Assembly: GCA_900546695.1 (NCBI GenBank)
Contig: URDX01000009.1
Location: forward strand, 1-64,000
DNA from: an uncultured Eubacteriales bacterium
GTDB lineage: Bacteria; Bacillota; Clostridia; Oscillospirales; CAG-272
Direction: 5' to 3'
DNA: 64,000 nucleotides
Below, piece after piece: positions 1 through 8,091 of this stretch. The notes beneath the pieces were generated by a model, which saw only the letters and a program-made list of their open reading frames with translations, did no database searches and was not told the DNA's origin. The position numbers were made by a program, and so were the translations under genes. Numbering within the stretch: the stretch's first letter is position 1; every line of letters begins with the position of its first letter.

Positions 1-62
1 GGGGGCAGACTGTAAATCTGTTGTCAGTGACTTCGATGGTTCGAATCCATCTTCCCCCACCA
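1..62 (+). tRNA. tRNA-Tyr (GTA), 5' end cut by window edge
   Basis: The visible part has an anticodon arm with stem CAGA/TCTG around a loop containing GTA, a long class II variable arm, a T arm with GATGG/CCATC around TTCGAAT, an acceptor 3' strand of five C residues, discriminator A59 and an encoded CCA at 60-62. The long variable arm with a GTA anticodon identifies bacterial tRNA-Tyr. The D arm and 5' acceptor strand lie outside the window. The region just downstream holds mobile-element debris, which fits use of the tRNA 3' end as an integration site. Confidence 0.93.
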
Positions 63-94
63 GAAAAAGCACTTGCATTTGCAAGTGCTTTTTC
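63..94 (+). terminator. Intrinsic terminator after tRNA-Tyr
   Basis: A 13-bp perfect stem (64-76 with 81-93) around a 4-nt loop starts one base after the CCA of the tRNA. The 3' arm ends in five T residues. It should end the tRNA transcript. Confidence 0.85.
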
Positions 95-98
95 AGTT

Positions 99-334
99 CT
101 ATTCGCGCCTTACGCGAGTTCTATTGCTCCGCAGTGATATTCGGCTTCGCCGAGTGCTATTGCCTACGGCAGTTGTGTGAGCGAATAGAATACCACTGCG
201 CCATAGGCGCAATATCCCTTTTGCAAAAGCAAAAATATCACGCCGAACGAAGTGAGGCATATCACGAAAAGCACCAAGCCTAACAAAGTACGATATACCA
301 AAAACAGGATGCATCATAACGGTTCGCAACAGCC
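99..334. repeat. Array of short hairpin units separated by ATAT/TATTG-type spacers
   Basis: At least six small perfect or near-perfect inverted repeats follow one another: CGCG..CGCG near 104-116, a CTCGGC/GCCGA type near 140-155, TGCC/GGCA near 163-175, TGCGCC/GGCGCA near 207-221, TTTTGC/GCAAAA near 229-243, and an imperfect GCC..GGC unit near 243-262. They are separated by AT-rich spacers related to GATAT or ATATCAC. No convincing protein is encoded. Arrays of this look are familiar from accessory DNA of gut Clostridia, but I cannot assign a named family. Confidence 0.55.
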
Positions 335-368
335 AAAAATCCCGTTCACCTCGGTGAACGGGATTTTT
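335..368. terminator. Bidirectional intrinsic terminator
   Basis: A 14-bp stem (about 335-349 with 354-368) has A-tracts on one side and T-tracts on the other. It can terminate in either direction between the hairpin array and the XRE pseudogene. Confidence 0.8.
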
Positions 369-407
369 ACTTATTACTTTTTACCTATTCACTCTTATCT
401 AAATCTT

Positions 408-640
408 TTATCTTTCCATTAAGTCTTTCGTTGTACAGCCAAGCGCTTTGGCAAGCCGATATACTGTATCAACGCTTGCCTTATTGATATCTTTGTTTCG
501 CTGTTCGTACATTTGAATGGAACGAAGATTTACATCTGCTTCTCCGCAAGCTCGGATTGTGTGCAACCGTAGACCACACGAATGCGTTTCAAATTTGTTT
601 CAGGGAAATACTCGCGCACGCTTTGTTCAATATTTTAATC
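408..640 (-). pseudogene. XRE-family helix-turn-helix regulator remnant, frameshifted
   Basis: Read on the minus strand, one frame gives REYFPETNLKRIRVVYGCTQ followed by SELAEK. A second frame continues with ADVNLRSIQMYEQRNKDI, then NKASVDTVYRLAKALGCT, and stops at 408-410. Joined, these form a normal XRE helix-turn-helix domain of the kind found in antitoxins and phage repressors. One missing base near 539 separates the two halves, and a stop blocks the reading frame upstream of the first half. The gene is broken, or the base loss is a sequencing error. It lies in the scar between tRNA-Tyr and the nitroreductase. Confidence 0.75.
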
Positions 641-794
641 AACCTTTCGGGACAAAACCGGGATTTCAGTTTACTGCGATATACGGCGGAAGCGCACTAC
701 CCCTTGATTTTGTCCGCACTTTGTGATAAAATCAGACTCGGTGGGGATTATCCGCCGAAGGAGACCGGCTATGAAAGGTCAGGAAAAAATAAAA

Positions 795-1160
795 CTAAAC
801 AAGACGGGTAGGATCGAACAGAACATTGTGCTTTAGGAGAGCAAAAATAACACGGACAGGTTTATGAGCGACATGACCTAAAACGGCATAGTGACTGAGA
901 CCTTGAGAAGGTTTCAGTTGGTAATAATTGAAAAGTATATCGTTTTTTAAAGTGAGCTGCCAAGCGGAATTGATTAAAGCAAAACGAAGTATTTTAGAAC
1001 CGCGTTTGGACATCTTTGTGGAACGGGCTTTAAACTTGCCGGACTGACAAACGGTAGGGTCAAGACCTGCGTAAGCCAAAAGCTTGGCAGGTGAAGCGAA
1101 ACGGTCAATATGACAGAGATTTATAAAAAGTCCACGGTGTTCTAAACAATTATATCACAA
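795..1160 (-). pseudogene. IS110-family transposase, C-terminal fragment
   Basis: The minus-strand frame contains AYAGLDPTVCQSGKF, then STKMSKRGSKILRFALINSA, then SHYAVLGHVAHKPVRVIFAL. This is the conserved C-terminal transposase_20 region of IS110/IS1111-family transposases. The frame continues upstream past 1079 with HIDRFASPAKLL before it fades near 1160. The N-terminal DEDD catalytic domain is absent, so about two thirds of the gene is gone. No IS boundary can be recognised. It is a relic and not an active element. Confidence 0.85.
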
Positions 1161-1273
1161 ATCCGACCCTATGGGCGCGGTGCGCTACATATAAAAAAAG
1201 CTTGTCTTTTGGGTAAGCGTAAATAATTCAGAAAGGGTATGATGTAGCCTTAACTATATCATACAAGGAAATT

Positions 1274-1794
1274 ATGAATAACGAAACCTTGGATATAATC
1301 AAAACACGCCGCAGCATACGTTCGTATAAGAGCGATGCCATCCCTGCGAACTGCTTGACGCCGTGCTTGAAGCGGGAAAGTTTGCCCCGTCGGGTATGGG
1401 ACGGCAGTCACCTGTTCTTATCGCGGTAGAAAGCAGGAAAAACCGTGACAGGATAGCGGAGCTGAATGCTGCGGCACTCGGCACTGACACCGACCCGTAT
1501 TACGGTGCGCCCGTTGTGATACTTGTGCTCGCGGACGGCGGCATTCGCACGTGCGTTGAGGACGGCAGCTGCGCGCTTGAGAATATGATGCTCGCCGCGC
1601 ATTCGCTCGGACTCGGTACCGTGTGGGTGCACCGCGAAAAGGAGATTTTCGAGAGCGAGGCGGGGAAGGAGCTGCTCCGCGAATGGGGTCTGCCGCTTAC
1701 GCTGCGCGGTGTCGGCAGCATTGCGATAGGGTATCCGGCCGACGGACCCTCGGAGCGTCTGCCGCGTAAGGACGGCTATGTCGTCCGTGTCTGA
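1274..1794 (+). pseudogene. Nitroreductase family protein with a single frameshift
   Basis: The start region reads MNNETLDIIKTRRSIRSYKS, the usual nitroreductase N-terminus with the FMN-binding RRSIRSY motif. The frame then shifts near 1347: one base is missing between Pro-Ala and the continuation ELLDAVLEAGKFAPSGMGRQ. The rest runs intact to the stop at 1794 and includes the AHSLGLGTVWV motif. Members of this family are homodimeric FMN-dependent NAD(P)H oxidoreductases. Restored, the protein would be about 172 residues, normal for the short clostridial members. The change may be a real inactivation or a sequencing error, because the remainder shows no decay. Confidence 0.8.
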
Positions 1795-1927
1795 GCTTCA
1801 TTTTTAAATTTAAAGCTGATATCGCATACGTGAGAGCAATAAAATCGTGTGCAGCTATGTTGTTCACTGAGTATTGTCTCTGCAGATGCGAGGTTTGAGG
1901 ATATGTTTGTAATGCAGGAGGCGTGAC

Positions 1928-2938
1928 ATGAGCGATAAAGAAGAAAACCGCCCGATACCGCTTGAGCCGTACTGCCGCTCCTGCATATGGGGCGGAGACC
2001 GACTCGCGCGGCTCTACGGCAAGCGGGCGGATATTCCGACGCTCGGGGAGACATGGGAGTGCTCCGCGCATCCGGCGGGGCAGTCTGTGGCATCGGACGG
2101 GGCTTTTGTCGGTCAGCGGCTCGGTGATATTCTGGCTGCGCACCCGTCGATGCTCGGAGTCAGAGCGGAGCTGCCGATACTGATAAAGCTTATCGACGCG
2201 CGCGAGGACCTATCCGTCCAGGTGCATCCCGATAATGAATATGCCGTGCTGCATGAGGGACAGAGCGGAAAGGCCGAGATGTGGTACATACTTGAAGCGC
2301 CCGCCGGCGCTCAGCTGACGCTCGGTCTTAACCGCCCCGTGACCCGTGAGCAGCTGCGTGATGCGGCGCTCAGCGGCGATATTGACGGATATCTGCGGCA
2401 TGTGTCGGTCAAGCGCGGTGATGCGTTTCTGATAGAGCCGGGGACGGTTCATGCCATCGGAGCGGGCGTGCTGCTCGCCGAGATACAGCAGAACTCGGAT
2501 GTTACCTATCGGCTGTGGGATTACGGACGGGTCGATTCAAGCGGACGGAGGCGCGAGCTGCATCTTGATGCCGCGCTGGATGTCGCCGTGCTTGACGGCA
2601 GACCCGTGTCCGCGCTTACACCGACACCGCTCGCCGACGGTCTTTATGAGCTTTGTACTACCCATGCATTCCGCGTGCTGCGGCTTGACGTGCACGGCTT
2701 CCGTGCCCTTCCGACAGAGCACGGTGCGGCTTCTGCGCTGCTTTGCATTGAAGGGGAAGGGCGGCTTGAATTCGGTACTGCGACGGATGATACACGCGGT
2801 GCTGCATCGGGTGCAGCGGCAGACGATTTGTGTGCATATTCCGTTTCGCTGCGCAGCGGCAGCTGTGTATTCCTGCCTGCGGGATGTGAAAGCCCTGCGC
2901 TGACAGGGCGGTGCGCATGCTTGCTTGTCAGTTTCTGA
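1928..2938 (+). CDS. manA: Mannose-6-phosphate isomerase, class I
   Basis: This cytoplasmic zinc enzyme interconverts mannose-6-phosphate and fructose-6-phosphate, linking mannose use or GDP-mannose synthesis to glycolysis. The 336-residue protein has the type I cupin layout: WGG near residue 18, LIKLIDAREDLSVQVHPD with the first zinc His near residue 100, KAEMWYI with the zinc Glu, and GTVHAIGAGVLLAEIQQ with the third ligand. Length fits the short Firmicutes ManA type. A GGAGG sits 7 bases before the ATG. No sugar-transport partner is adjacent, and a strong hairpin follows the gene. Confidence 0.9.
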   Translation: MSDKEENRPIPLEPYCRSCIWGGDRLARLYGKRADIPTLGETWECSAHPAGQSVASDGAFVGQRLGDILAAHPSMLGVRAELPILIKLIDAREDLSVQVHPDNEYAVLHEGQSGKAEMWYILEAPAGAQLTLGLNRPVTREQLRDAALSGDIDGYLRHVSVKRGDAFLIEPGTVHAIGAGVLLAEIQQNSDVTYRLWDYGRVDSSGRRRELHLDAALDVAVLDGRPVSALTPTPLADGLYELCTTHAFRVLRLDVHGFRALPTEHGAASALLCIEGEGRLEFGTATDDTRGAASGAAADDLCAYSVSLRSGSCVFLPAGCESPALTGRCACLLVSF

Positions 2939-3011
2939 AAAGCATCTCGAAAAGAACGAATTCCCGACCGAAAAACGTCTTCTGAGAAAATATTTGACTT
3001 AAAAAACAAAG

Positions 3012-3089
3012 CGGCTCCGACCGAGCCACTGAGAACAATTACATCACATTATGCGGTGACATGTTCTCGGCTCAGTCGGAGTCGTTTTA
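3012..3089. terminator. Bidirectional terminator between convergent genes
   Basis: The arms CGGCTCCGAC (3012-3021) and GTCGGAGTCG (3075-3084) pair, extended inward by GAGAACA/TGTTCTC. A-rich sequence precedes the structure and T-rich sequence follows it. It lies between manA and the convergent dockerin gene. Confidence 0.7.
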
Positions 3090-3210
3090 ATTATTGTTTA
3101 TTTGTTTTAACGAAAGGTCTGAACAGCTTTATTATTACCTATCGCTTATACCGATATGTCGGAACGGTTTTATATTGTTTATACTGATAATTGCAAATAA
3201 CGTCAGGCGA

Positions 3211-4479
3211 TCATAGCCCGAATTCGCTCTCGAGCTTGAGCGATTGAACTACCTCATCAACGTAATCCTTGCCGTAGAGGTCGCAGAGCTCGGCATATCT
3301 TGCATCGAATCCGTCGATCTTCTTGCCGCCGTCGAACATAGCGCGTATTGCTTCTGCGATATCGTCGTAAGCATCGTACTCGATGAACAAATCAAGATTT
3401 TCGGGCTCGCCGATGGAGAGCCTTTCACCGACATTATCAAAGGATACGGAGAGATCAAAGACCATGCTTCTGGGTCTTGTGTTGGAAGGGTCTATTCGCA
3501 GTGTTGCATTAAAGTCGAAGCCGATATTGATGTAGGTTAGATAGCCATCCTTGCTGATACCAAGGTTCAGCCTTATGTTTGAGGGTGCCATTGGACTTTC
3601 GATGGTTTTAAGATGTGACAGACCCTCTGTGCGCAGTGCGATAAGGTCAATCGAGCTTCCGCTCAGCATTTCTGCAGTTGCATTGACGGTGAGAGATACC
3701 GAGCCGTCGTTGTTTTTGTATGCGCTGACATTATTGAGAGCCGATGTATCAAGCCCGGTGGGCAGATAGAGAGCGGCAGCCTGCTCAAGAGTATAGAGTC
3801 CGAGTTTTTTGTTCATGTAGCTCGGGTCTTCAAGCAGCGGCAGATATGCCTTGCCTGCACCGTAAAAGATGTAATTCTCGGTCGTTTCAGTGCCCACGGA
3901 TACCGATTCTCTGAGCTTTGCACGCTCGATTTCGCCCTCGGACGTGCGGAGCTTGAGATTGCCTACCCGCGCATAGTCGCTTGTGCTGTCGGTCGCGTGA
4001 AGGGTGCGGTATGCCTTTATATCGAGCTCATCGAGATTTGCGGTCTTTTCGATGGCGCTGTCAAGCAGCTCCTTCCAGTTTTCTACCGCCTCGGCGCCGT
4101 CCTCTTTTTCAACCTTGCCGACAGTCGCATCTATCTCGCCGAGCGGGATTTCTGTCTCATCCTCGTGTGCGAGCGTTTCCTCGGTTTCTGGCGGATCGGT
4201 CTCGTATGCTCCGGGATTCGAGATGCACTTCATGAGACGGATAAGGTCCTTTGTGTCGACCTTTCCGTCGCCGTTCAGGTCGGCACCGAATGCTTCGATA
4301 TCCTTTCCGTCAGCCGAAATATAGCGCATAAGACGGATAAGGTCCTTTGTATCGACCTTTCCGTCGCCGTTAACGTCGCCGTACTTCGACTGCGCGCCGA
4401 AGGATATGACGGCAGTCGCCGCTACTGTAGCTGCGCCGACGATTGCTGCGGTAAACAGCAGATTTTTAATTGCTTTCAT
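3211..4479 (-). CDS. Secreted protein with an N-terminal type I dockerin and an uncharacterised C-terminal domain
   Basis: The 422-residue protein starts with a signal peptide (basic MKAIKN, then an Ala/Val-rich core). A complete dockerin follows directly at about residues 33-90: two Ca-binding repeats, GDVNGDGKVDTKDLIRLMRY and ADLNGDGKVDTKDLIRLMKC. Next is an acidic Glu/Thr/Pro linker (about 92-130). The remaining 280 residues are rich in beta-strand patterns and resemble secreted lipoprotein-like solute or polymer binding domains, but I recognise no family. Dockerins usually sit at the C-terminus of cellulosomal enzymes, so the N-terminal position is unusual. The start has GGAG eight bases upstream. 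It is transcribed separately from the next dockerin gene, which ends in its own terminator. Confidence 0.85.
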   Translation of the reverse strand: MKAIKNLLFTAAIVGAATVAATAVISFGAQSKYGDVNGDGKVDTKDLIRLMRYISADGKDIEAFGADLNGDGKVDTKDLIRLMKCISNPGAYETDPPETEETLAHEDETEIPLGEIDATVGKVEKEDGAEAVENWKELLDSAIEKTANLDELDIKAYRTLHATDSTSDYARVGNLKLRTSEGEIERAKLRESVSVGTETTENYIFYGAGKAYLPLLEDPSYMNKKLGLYTLEQAAALYLPTGLDTSALNNVSAYKNNDGSVSLTVNATAEMLSGSSIDLIALRTEGLSHLKTIESPMAPSNIRLNLGISKDGYLTYINIGFDFNATLRIDPSNTRPRSMVFDLSVSFDNVGERLSIGEPENLDLFIEYDAYDDIAEAIRAMFDGGKKIDGFDARYAELCDLYGKDYVDEVVQSLKLESEFGL

Positions 4480-4681
4480 TTTTTTACTCCGTATTTGTAA
4501 TTGTTATTTGAGTGAATTAAACTAAAGAAACTGTTTGTGTTTGTTTTATGTGCTGCAGGATATAATATAATTTTCGGCACTGTGCGAACATTAACCGGAA
4601 CACGTATGACGACAGTACGGCGCAGGTGCGTAAAAGAAGGAATACACGCTTCGTTAACCGAGTAATGCTCACAGATAAAAT

Positions 4682-4713
4682 GTAAGCGGTGCGGGATGAG
4701 CCGCACCGCTTAC
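4682..4713 (-). terminator. Intrinsic terminator for the dockerin gene at 4752
   Basis: A 13-bp stem (4682-4694 with 4701-4713) around a 6-nt loop lies just past the stop of the minus-strand gene. In the minus direction it is followed by ACATTTTATC. Confidence 0.75.
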
Positions 4714-4751
4714 GGTAAACGATGTTATTAAATTATAACTGTTGTCTGAAT

Positions 4752-6314
4752 TCAAACGAGGTCCTTAGCAACAAGCTCAACCTCTGCGCCTGCGATCTTC
4801 TTCATAAGTCTGATAAGGTCCTTGGTGCTGATCTCATCATCGCCGTTAAGGTCAGCGTTGAAGATAGCAATCGACTGACCGGATACGGACTTCATAAGAC
4901 GGATAAGGTCCTTTGTGTCGATCACGCCGTCGCCGTTAACGTCGCCTGCGGTAAGAGCAGAAGCGAAGTCAGCCTTAGTAAAGGTAATAGGGAACTGCTG
5001 AGCGGGCATAGCAAGCAGATACCAGTTGGTAGCGCTTCCGCCTGCGAATGTCGGTGTGCCGCCTCTGCCTGCGTCTGCGTTGCAAACGTTAGAGGAGAAG
5101 GATACGGACTTGCCGCTCTCGATATAAGCCTTAGCCCCTTCGGTAAGCGGGATCTCCATCTCAACAGCGTAGCCCTTATCGGTAGCCTTAGCCTTTACGT
5201 GCTCAAGGTTTGCTGCGCGACCTGCGTCTCTTGCTGCGAGCTTTTCAGCGTTGAAGATGTGACGCGAGAGATAGGTATGGAAGTCTTTGCTGCAGATGTC
5301 AAATGCGAGCTCGCACTTATCCTGATACTCAGCGGGAGCCTTAGAGGGATCGTCAACTACATATCTTTTGCCATCTTCGCCGTAGTAACAGTACCTCTGT
5401 TTTCCTGTCTCGGAGTTAACAACGGGTGTCTTATCAGAGTCGTCGCAGTTATGAGAACGGAACTCCTCTGCACGCTTGTTGGAATCCTCGAAGCAGCAGT
5501 ATTCCCACCAGTTGATATTATAGTCGCTGAGCGAGGTGAGGGCACCAGTGTTTGTGAAGGCAGCCTTCTCGGTATCAAAGTACTCCTCGCCGCTGGTCTT
5601 TGAATAGTAAATCTTACCGTCAGCAGAAGCGTTTACGCTGAGCTCACTGTAAGCGGTAGACTGATTTGTATCCTCAACTACATTGCCTGTAGCGTCGTCT
5701 ATCTTGTAGTGCTTGTTAGCAAGCTCGTCAAGGTAGAAGGTAGCGCCGACACAATCGGAGAGCCAAGGTCTGCCCGACCATCCGGAGGAATAATCCTCAA
5801 GGAGCTCCTTCTCGGAAAGGGAATAAATTGCGTTGTCGGTAACATCTGCATAGATGTAGATGTTCTCGCCGTTATAGAGGAAGTAGAACTCAGCCTCCTT
5901 GAAGAACGGGCTCTTGATTCCTGCCTTAGTCCAACGGAAGGTGCAGCCTTCGGGAAGCAGCTGGAAATCAGACTCATACTTGTCATCAAACTCTGCCTTA
6001 GTGATCTCCTTCTTATTTGCATCAAAGATCATGATGTAGGGATCATCCTCTGAAGCATCGTAGACGTCATAGAACTGCATCTGCTGAAGCTGGAAGGTGT
6101 TCATATCGAGCTTTCCGGAGCTTACGAGGTCCGACAGCTTGAAGGAAAACGACTTCTTATATGCGTTGTCGAGCTCTCCGTCAAGAGTAGGGGTTGCGAA
6201 GCGGACGTAGTTTGTGTTCGTTCCTGCCGCAGAAACGCTCATGACAGTGGGCGCAACTGCAGTAGCAGCGATAAGTGCTGCGGAAACAAATGTAAGCAGC
6301 TTTTTGTTTTTCAT
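4752..6314 (-). CDS. Secreted CBM9-like (DOMON-type) protein with C-terminal dockerin
   Basis: The 520-residue product begins with a clear signal peptide (MKNKKLLTFVSAALIAATAV, cleavage probably after VSAAG). The mature part opens with ATPTLDGELDNAY, the hallmark start of family 9-like carbohydrate-binding/DOMON beta-sandwich modules, and continues to about residue 445. The last 70 residues form a type I dockerin with repeats GDVNGDGVIDTKDLIRLMKS and ADLNGDDEISTKDLIRLMKK. No catalytic glycosidase domain is seen, so the likely role is substrate binding or a structural part of an extracellular assembly. The start at 6314 is preceded by GGAGG at 7-nt spacing; an upstream in-frame ATG lies too near the promoter and lacks a ribosome site. 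Confidence 0.87.
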   Translation of the reverse strand: MKNKKLLTFVSAALIAATAVAPTVMSVSAAGTNTNYVRFATPTLDGELDNAYKKSFSFKLSDLVSSGKLDMNTFQLQQMQFYDVYDASEDDPYIMIFDANKKEITKAEFDDKYESDFQLLPEGCTFRWTKAGIKSPFFKEAEFYFLYNGENIYIYADVTDNAIYSLSEKELLEDYSSGWSGRPWLSDCVGATFYLDELANKHYKIDDATGNVVEDTNQSTAYSELSVNASADGKIYYSKTSGEEYFDTEKAAFTNTGALTSLSDYNINWWEYCCFEDSNKRAEEFRSHNCDDSDKTPVVNSETGKQRYCYYGEDGKRYVVDDPSKAPAEYQDKCELAFDICSKDFHTYLSRHIFNAEKLAARDAGRAANLEHVKAKATDKGYAVEMEIPLTEGAKAYIESGKSVSFSSNVCNADAGRGGTPTFAGGSATNWYLLAMPAQQFPITFTKADFASALTAGDVNGDGVIDTKDLIRLMKSVSGQSIAIFNADLNGDDEISTKDLIRLMKKIAGAEVELVAKDLV

Positions 6315-6395
6315 CTGAATAACCTCCTGATGAACAATGGGAATTTGCCGTCTGTTGTATAACATACAATATACTAACGGCCTCATGCAAGTATG

Positions 6396-6424
6396 ATTAT
6401 ATCATCTATTTTTTTATTTGTCAA
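6396..6424 (-). promoter_or_regulatory. Sigma-A promoter of the CBM9-like dockerin gene
   Basis: On the minus strand, TTGACA (6424-6419) and TATAAT (6401-6396) are separated by exactly 17 bases. The predicted start of transcription is about 75 bases before the ATG at 6314. Confidence 0.85.
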
Positions 6425-6746
6425 CAGTAATTTCTGCAAATTGCATAAAAGAATTATGTAAAAGTTTATGTGACGTTATAATTATGGCAATCTATGACGA
6501 TTTTCTCCGAAAAAATACTATCCGTCGGGTTGGATGTCGCACTCACGCGGCGACAGATATCAGACGGTGCGGCGCAGCAAAATGTCGAAAAAACGTCGGC
6601 ACAAACATCGAGGCGATTCGTAGAATAAGCGTTGCGGACGCTGCTGCATGTAAAAGACGGCATATTAGGTGACTGTGCATTCTGTCTATGACATCAGCTG
6701 AGTGAGCGGTATGTAATTATCGTTTTTGTCTCTTTTGTACTGCCGC
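6425..6746. other. Intergenic stretch without recognised gene
   Basis: About 320 bases lie between the dockerin promoter and the end of the activase-like gene. Short frames exist on both strands but none has a ribosome site or familiar protein. I see no strong terminator. Confidence 0.5.
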
Positions 6747-8066
6747 TCATCGGCTTGACGTTTTCTCGGTTTGTTTGACGGCAGCCGGTTGAGTGCCCGA
6801 CTGCGCCGATGTCTTTGTCTCCGCTTCCGCAGGATGCTCGCGTGCGACGGCAAGCATGAGCTTTATACGATTTTCCTGATTGACGGCGGTTGCGCCGGGG
6901 TCGTAGTCGATGGGGACGATGTTTGCGCGCGGGTATTTTTCGCGCAGCTTGCGTATCATTCCCTTACCTACGATGTGGTTAGGCAGACATCCGAACGGCT
7001 GAACGCAGATTATATTCTTGTATCCGAGCTCGTAAAGCTCCGCCATCTCTGCGGTAAGCAGCCAGCCCTCGCCCATATCGCAGCCGCGGCTGATTATACC
7101 GTCGACAAGCTTTGTCAGCTGTGTAAAGCTTGACGGAGCGGTAAAGCCGTGCGCTGCGACGGCTGAGATTATCCTGCTCTTGACACCTTCAAGGTATCTG
7201 CGCGCTATACGGCGGACGTACAGCGGCATCTTCTCGCCGCCGTAGAGGTCGTATGCTTCGATGCCTCCCTGCACGCAGTATAGCATGAAGTCGAGCAGCC
7301 CGGGCACCATGACCTCACAATCCTCTGACGCGAGAAAGCGCTCGAGATTGTTGTTTCCGAGTGCGGAGTATTTTATGTAGATCTCGCCGACGATGCCGAC
7401 CTTAACGCGCGGCTTTGTGTCGCGCTCGACAGCCTCGAATTCAGCCGCTATTTTGTCCATCGTCTTAGCTATTGCAGAGCCGTGCAGCTGCCGCCCGTGA
7501 TTGAATTCCCCGCACAGATAATCGGTCCATTTTGAAACGAGCTTATCGCTGTCGCCCTTGTGTATCTCATACGGCGCGGTCTGATTGCGCAGCAGCATGA
7601 GCAGGTCGCCGTAAGCGAGCGCGGACATTGCGCGGGGGAGCATGGGCAGGGTTATCTTAAAGCCGCCGCCCTCGTTCTTCCAGCCGTTGAAGTTGATTGA
7701 CAGTATCGGAACATAGTCAAATCCCGCGCGGTCGAGCGCCTTACGCATAAGACAGATATAGTTCGATGCGCGGCAGCCGCCGCCCGTCTGGAAATAGAGC
7801 ATAGCGACCTTATGCGGGTCGTATTTTCCGCAGCGCAGCGCGTAAAGATACTGACCTATTACGAGCAGGGCGGGGTAGCATGTATCGTTGTGGACCGAGC
7901 GCAGACCCTCGTCTATTATCGCGCGGTCGGTCGAGTCGATGAATTCGACGTTGTATCCGTAGAAAGAGAAAATCCGTACTAAAAAGTTCCAGTGGATGGG
8001 AAGCATATTCGGGATGAGTATCGTATACTCTTTTCTCATTTCGGGTGTAAATGGAACACTTCTCAT
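6747..8066 (-). CDS. 2-hydroxyacyl-CoA dehydratase-like protein (C-terminal part of the large activase family, separate gene)
   Basis: The 439-residue protein matches the last third of the large clostridial activase-related proteins of about 1,400 residues. This part resembles the D-component of 2-hydroxyglutaryl-CoA dehydratase. Visible motifs include NDTCYPALLVIGQYLYALRC, FQTGGGCRASNYICLMRKAL and CVQPFGCLPNHIVGKG, whose conserved Cys residues would hold an iron-sulphur cluster. The N-terminal part of the same family is encoded immediately upstream, 25 bases away. An AGAGGT seven bases before the ATG supports separate translation. The last 30 residues are a variable tail. The reaction is unknown; this family is broadly conserved but poorly characterised. 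Confidence 0.85.
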   Translation of the reverse strand: MRSVPFTPEMRKEYTILIPNMLPIHWNFLVRIFSFYGYNVEFIDSTDRAIIDEGLRSVHNDTCYPALLVIGQYLYALRCGKYDPHKVAMLYFQTGGGCRASNYICLMRKALDRAGFDYVPILSINFNGWKNEGGGFKITLPMLPRAMSALAYGDLLMLLRNQTAPYEIHKGDSDKLVSKWTDYLCGEFNHGRQLHGSAIAKTMDKIAAEFEAVERDTKPRVKVGIVGEIYIKYSALGNNNLERFLASEDCEVMVPGLLDFMLYCVQGGIEAYDLYGGEKMPLYVRRIARRYLEGVKSRIISAVAAHGFTAPSSFTQLTKLVDGIISRGCDMGEGWLLTAEMAELYELGYKNIICVQPFGCLPNHIVGKGMIRKLREKYPRANIVPIDYDPGATAVNQENRIKLMLAVAREHPAEAETKTSAQSGTQPAAVKQTEKTSSR

Positions 8067-8091
8067 TGACGACCTCTTCTTATGTGCAAAG

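Noticed and set aside
99..329. A 76-residue minus-strand protein across the hairpin array
   Set aside because: The predicted residues simply translate the inverted repeats; no ribosome site or family resemblance is seen.
99..334. A CRISPR array in the hairpin region
   Set aside because: The units differ from each other in sequence, spacing is short and irregular, and no cas gene is present.
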